Assembly (NCBI RefSeq): GCF_000622005.1
Contig: NZ_JHWV01000012.1
Span: 1-64,000, forward strand
DNA from: Anaerovibrio sp. RM50
Lineage (GTDB): Bacteria; Bacillota; Negativicutes; Selenomonadales; Selenomonadaceae
DNA: 64,000 nucleotides
Direction of reading: 5' to 3'
Below, piece after piece: positions 61,350 to 64,000 of this stretch; positions within the stretch are counted from its first letter, which is position 1; each line of letters begins with the position of its first letter. Below the pieces are notes generated by a model. It ran no database searches. It saw only the letters and a list, made by a program, of their open reading frames with translations, and was not told the DNA's origin. The position numbers and the translations under genes were made by a program.

Positions 61350-62498
61350 GTGAACAAAAAATACCTTTATGTATTGTCCGCCGGCCATTTCAGCTGCGAT
61401 ATAAATACAGGTGCCCTGCCGGGGTTATTGCCATTCTTCGTCACAATCTACGGCATGGATTACAAGCTGGCCGCTGGCCTTATGTTTGCCTCCAGCTTTC
61501 TTTCCAGCATAATCCAGCCCCTTATAGGCTATATCTCCGACAAGAAATCCTACGCCTACCTTATGCCCCTGGGAATTCTCCTCAGTGGCATATCTTTAGC
61601 CTCCGTGGCCTTTATTCACGATTATACCCTTATTTTTGTGGCCGTTACCCTGATGGGAATAGGAAATGCCATTTTCCACCCGGAGGCTGCAAAAATGGTA
61701 AATGGCCTGTCAGAGGGAAACAAGGCCCTGAGTATGAGCATTTTCTCCACGGGAGGCAGCGCCGGCTTTTGCATCGGCCCAATATTGGGGGCCTCACTGG
61801 CAACTGTATGGGGAATGGATGCCCTTATTTTCTTCGGCGGCTTCTGCATTATTATGAGCTCCCTAATAGCTTTCCTCATGCCAAAAATGGGACGCATGAT
61901 AAAGCATATTGCCCAAAAGCAGTCCGCTGACAATAATGAGGTTAAAGAAAATGACTGGAACGCCTTTGGACGGCTCACAATTTTTGTGGTTGTCCGGGCT
62001 GCCCTCTACACCTCCCTCACTACCTTCCTGCCACTCTACTGCGTTCACATATTGAACCAAACCGAGGCAGTGGGCAGTGTTACCATTACCGTTTTGGCCA
62101 TGGTGGGTATCTTCACCAACTGGATGGGGGGCTATGCTGCTGACAGATGGGGCAACAGCTTCGTACTGCGAATCGGCATGATTATTATGGGGCTGGCACT
62201 GGTGGCCTTTAATTTCAACCACAATCTGGCCCTGCTCTACGTTATTGTAGGCTGCGCCGGCTTCGCCCTTTACGCCTGTGTTGGCCCAATGGTTGTACTG
62301 GGACAGACATATTTGAAGAAAAATATCGGCATGGCCTCGGGCGTAACCCTGGGCATAGGCTTCAGCGCCGGCGGCATCATCGCCCCGATGCTGGGCTGGG
62401 TGGCAGATAACCACGGACTGGAATACGTTTTCTATATCCTGCCCCTCTTCGCCCTCACCGGCCTCCTGGCCACCTTTGCTTTAAAGGAAGGGAAATAA
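61350..62498 (+). CDS. MFS transporter, Fsr (fosmidomycin resistance)-like
   Basis: The GTG at 61350 follows GAGGTGAAATTT; an in-frame GTG at 61341 is inside that ribosome site. The 382-residue protein has 12 membrane helices and the Fsr-type opening YVLSAGHFSCDINTGALPGL, with GNAIFHPEAAKMV in the fifth helix region, typical of fosmidomycin resistance family exporters. It may export an antibiotic or small metabolite; substrate unknown. It starts 122 bases after the Panacea gene on the same strand. Confidence 0.87.
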   Translation: MNKKYLYVLSAGHFSCDINTGALPGLLPFFVTIYGMDYKLAAGLMFASSFLSSIIQPLIGYISDKKSYAYLMPLGILLSGISLASVAFIHDYTLIFVAVTLMGIGNAIFHPEAAKMVNGLSEGNKALSMSIFSTGGSAGFCIGPILGASLATVWGMDALIFFGGFCIIMSSLIAFLMPKMGRMIKHIAQKQSADNNEVKENDWNAFGRLTIFVVVRAALYTSLTTFLPLYCVHILNQTEAVGSVTITVLAMVGIFTNWMGGYAADRWGNSFVLRIGMIIMGLALVAFNFNHNLALLYVIVGCAGFALYACVGPMVVLGQTYLKKNIGMASGVTLGIGFSAGGIIAPMLGWVADNHGLEYVFYILPLFALTGLLATFALKEGK

Positions 62499-62537
62499 AG
62501 TAATTATAAGAGACCAACTCAAGACAGCGTACTATGA

Positions 62538-62574
62538 TAAAAAATGGCGTATCCGAAGGATACGCCATTTTGCT
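62538..62574. terminator. Bidirectional terminator
   Basis: AAAATGGCGTATCC (62541-62554) pairs perfectly with GGATACGCCATTTT (62558-62571) around GAA. Confidence 0.85.
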
Positions 62575-62587
62575 GTAATTATTACCA

Positions 62588-63559
62588 TTAAATTTGCTGC
62601 GCCAGCTTCTGAATTTGCTGATCGGACAAACCAGTATATTCTATAATTATCTCAACAGGCTCATTTTTCCGAAGCATACTCATTGCTATTTGAGATTTGG
62701 TCTCCATACGCCCTTCATTACGAGCATCTTCCTTCATATCTTCAATCGCCTTGCACATATCTATCTGCTCCTCTCCCTCAGGAATCTTAAAATCAACATT
62801 GGCACACACACTTATGGTTTGTGCAGCTTCACGGTTCAGGGACTTATATTTGGGATCTTTATCCACTAAATCCTGTATACTTTTCTTATCCTTGGAATGT
62901 TTAATAAACTTTAGCACTTCCCGCAAATCAGATTTAAAAATATCAAGTTCCCCATCGCTCATCATGGCCGGAGACACTAAGTTAATGTGATAATCCGGGG
63001 AATATTGCAATAAACTATCATTAATATCGTCTTGATACATTTCCTGCAATGATACGGGGGCATCCCATTCATCAGCACCCCAATGAACTACAATAGTAAC
63101 TACTGGAAGCAGTTTATCACTGCGAAAAAAACCACTGAGAAACTCCGCATCATCACTGGCCTTGTCATGGTTATTTTTATGGGAGTTGGCAGCCGCAGAT
63201 ATCTGATTAGCAAAGGTCATGGCATCATATAGCATATTTTTCACTGGCATAGCTGTATGAACCTCTGACTGGTTTTCCACGCCCAAAATACAATACGCCG
63301 CTTTGCCATCCGTTTTAGTAAGAACCTTCAGCACGTCCCTATTCTTTTGAGTCGGCACCGTCGCCCCATCAGAACCATAGGGAACAACGACACTTGTGGA
63401 ATCCATATCCCGCAGTTCACTTGGTAACACTACCTCAGAGCCATGAAAACAATATCCATTAAACAAATCTGCAAATCTGTCCGGATTTCCCATGTAATCC
63501 TTTGTGATAGAATCTTTCTTACCCAAAATGATACCCCATTTCTTCTCATTTTTCCACAT
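62588..63559 (-). CDS. Rpn/YhgA-like PD-(D/E)XK family protein
   Basis: This 323-residue protein belongs to the Rpn (recombination-promoting nuclease/putative transposase) group: NPDRFADLFNGYCFHGSEVV, then the nuclease core with GVENQSEVHTAMPVKNML (E-x-Q) and LPVVTIVVHWGADEWDAPVS. The C terminus has the helical EGRMETKSQIAMSMLRKN and a sentrin-like IIEYTGLSDQQIQKLAQQ tail common to the family. Such proteins cut DNA and can promote RecA-independent recombination. They vary in tail repeats. The start is uncertain, as no good ribosome site precedes the ATG at 63559. Confidence 0.82.
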   Translation of the reverse strand: MWKNEKKWGIILGKKDSITKDYMGNPDRFADLFNGYCFHGSEVVLPSELRDMDSTSVVVPYGSDGATVPTQKNRDVLKVLTKTDGKAAYCILGVENQSEVHTAMPVKNMLYDAMTFANQISAAANSHKNNHDKASDDAEFLSGFFRSDKLLPVVTIVVHWGADEWDAPVSLQEMYQDDINDSLLQYSPDYHINLVSPAMMSDGELDIFKSDLREVLKFIKHSKDKKSIQDLVDKDPKYKSLNREAAQTISVCANVDFKIPEGEEQIDMCKAIEDMKEDARNEGRMETKSQIAMSMLRKNEPVEIIIEYTGLSDQQIQKLAQQI

Positions 63560-64000
63560 AACATTTCAGTATGCTCGCCTAAATAAATCCCCTAAAATCA
63601 TCCGCCCTTCCTTATATAATTCTTGTTCAGTTCTGTAATCATTTTAATACATTTATGTAATTCTATCAATATTATTATATATATTTTGTTCAACGTTGGT
63701 TTTTGTTTGATTTTCCCTTTATTGTCATATCTTTTCCGTTTTCTAAAAGTTGGTGTTCTGTGCAATATACCACTCGCACTAAAAAAGGACAGCCCTCTCA
63801 AATTTGAGATTGCTGCCCTCTTTTTTGTATATATCTTTTAACTTTTCCCAACTAATATTTTCCTTTTTTGCCCACCTATTGCATTACTGCCACGAAAAAT
63901 TTAAGCAAGGAATGTTTGTTCTGTGGGGAGGATATTTTTTTACCCAATACGATATTGCAAAAAAATCATTAATATTATAGAGTGAAATCAAATTAAGGCA
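63560..64000. other. 441-base A/T-rich right end of the window
   Basis: There is no gene with a convincing start. A minus-strand 67-codon frame (63598-63801) is low complexity and lacks a ribosome site. A bidirectional terminator lies at 63781-63827; beyond it nothing is supportable. Confidence 0.5.
63781..63827. terminator. Bidirectional terminator hairpin
   Basis: AAGGACAGC and GCTGCCCTC flank the self-complementary TCTCAAATTTGAGA. T-runs of six follow in both directions. It probably ends a minus-strand gene beyond the window edge. Confidence 0.65.

Noticed and set aside
63598-63801. 67-codon minus-strand ORF at the right edge
   Set aside because: Low-complexity, A/T-driven sequence without ribosome site; it overlaps a terminator hairpin.

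Overview
This looks like a chromosomal segment from a Bacillota bacterium, most likely a Negativicutes/Selenomonadaceae relative. That is inferred from protein style (DUF4931, DUF4080 radical SAM, Fsr-like MFS, many hybrid sensor kinases, PilZ and Che proteins, strong AGGAGG ribosome sites), not from a marker gene. No rRNA, tRNA or CRISPR array was seen. The G+C content looks moderate and even, and nearly all of the window is ordinary single-copy gene content. The clearest mobile DNA is an IS3-family end at the left edge and three copies of a 144-177 bp structured repeat.

Layout. 0-5 kb: IS3 fragment; a divergent Rrf2 regulator and O-acetylhomoserine sulfhydrylase (metY) with a cysteine-rich leader ORF and an attenuator-like hairpin pair; a hotdog thioesterase; a NifX/metal-binding linker/SlyD-type FKBP fusion; a membrane acyltransferase. 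5.4-10.6 kb: a three-gene phosphorelay (double receiver, hybrid kinase, histidine-less kinase with HPt). 10.7-20 kb: sodium symporter, DUF4931 protein, MATE/SpoVB-like flippase, lipid kinase, Nif11-like small protein divergent from a B12 radical SAM protein, and a DASS carboxylate transporter. 20-30.7 kb: LytTR/LytS pair, YhcC-like radical SAM, enoyl-CoA hydratase, a probable type I toxin/antisense RNA locus, an XRE regulator, an exported PheC-like dehydratase flanked by the structured repeats, a vWFA protein, an FMN hydroxyacid oxidase and a stand-alone rsmH.

31-45 kb: second sodium symporter; two convergent giant sensor kinases, each with tandem periplasmic solute-binding domains; a degenerate tyrosine recombinase behind a 48-bp perfect palindrome; PrsW, RmuC, acyltransferase and SIMPL proteins. 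45-50 kb: GGDEF/EAL protein, lepB, rplS, aroB. 49.5-58.4 kb: a seven-gene chemosensory operon (cheA-cheW-mcp-cheR-cheB-PAS kinase-receiver). 58.6-64 kb: asparaginase, PilZ/YcgR protein, a Panacea (DUF4065) protein, MFS exporter and an Rpn-type PD-(D/E)XK protein.

Themes. Signal transduction dominates: five histidine kinases of the hybrid/PAS type, LytST, CheA, c-di-GMP turnover and binding. Amino-acid and carboxylate uptake and sensing recur (NSS transporters, solute-binding sensor kinases, DASS transporter, asparaginase, exported PheC-like enzyme). The most promising undescribed elements are the cysteine-rich leader/attenuator of metY, the split phosphorelay with a kinase that has lost its histidine, the type I toxin-antitoxin locus, the recombinase palindrome, and the TA-flanked structured repeat that appears to carry an outward -10 box.
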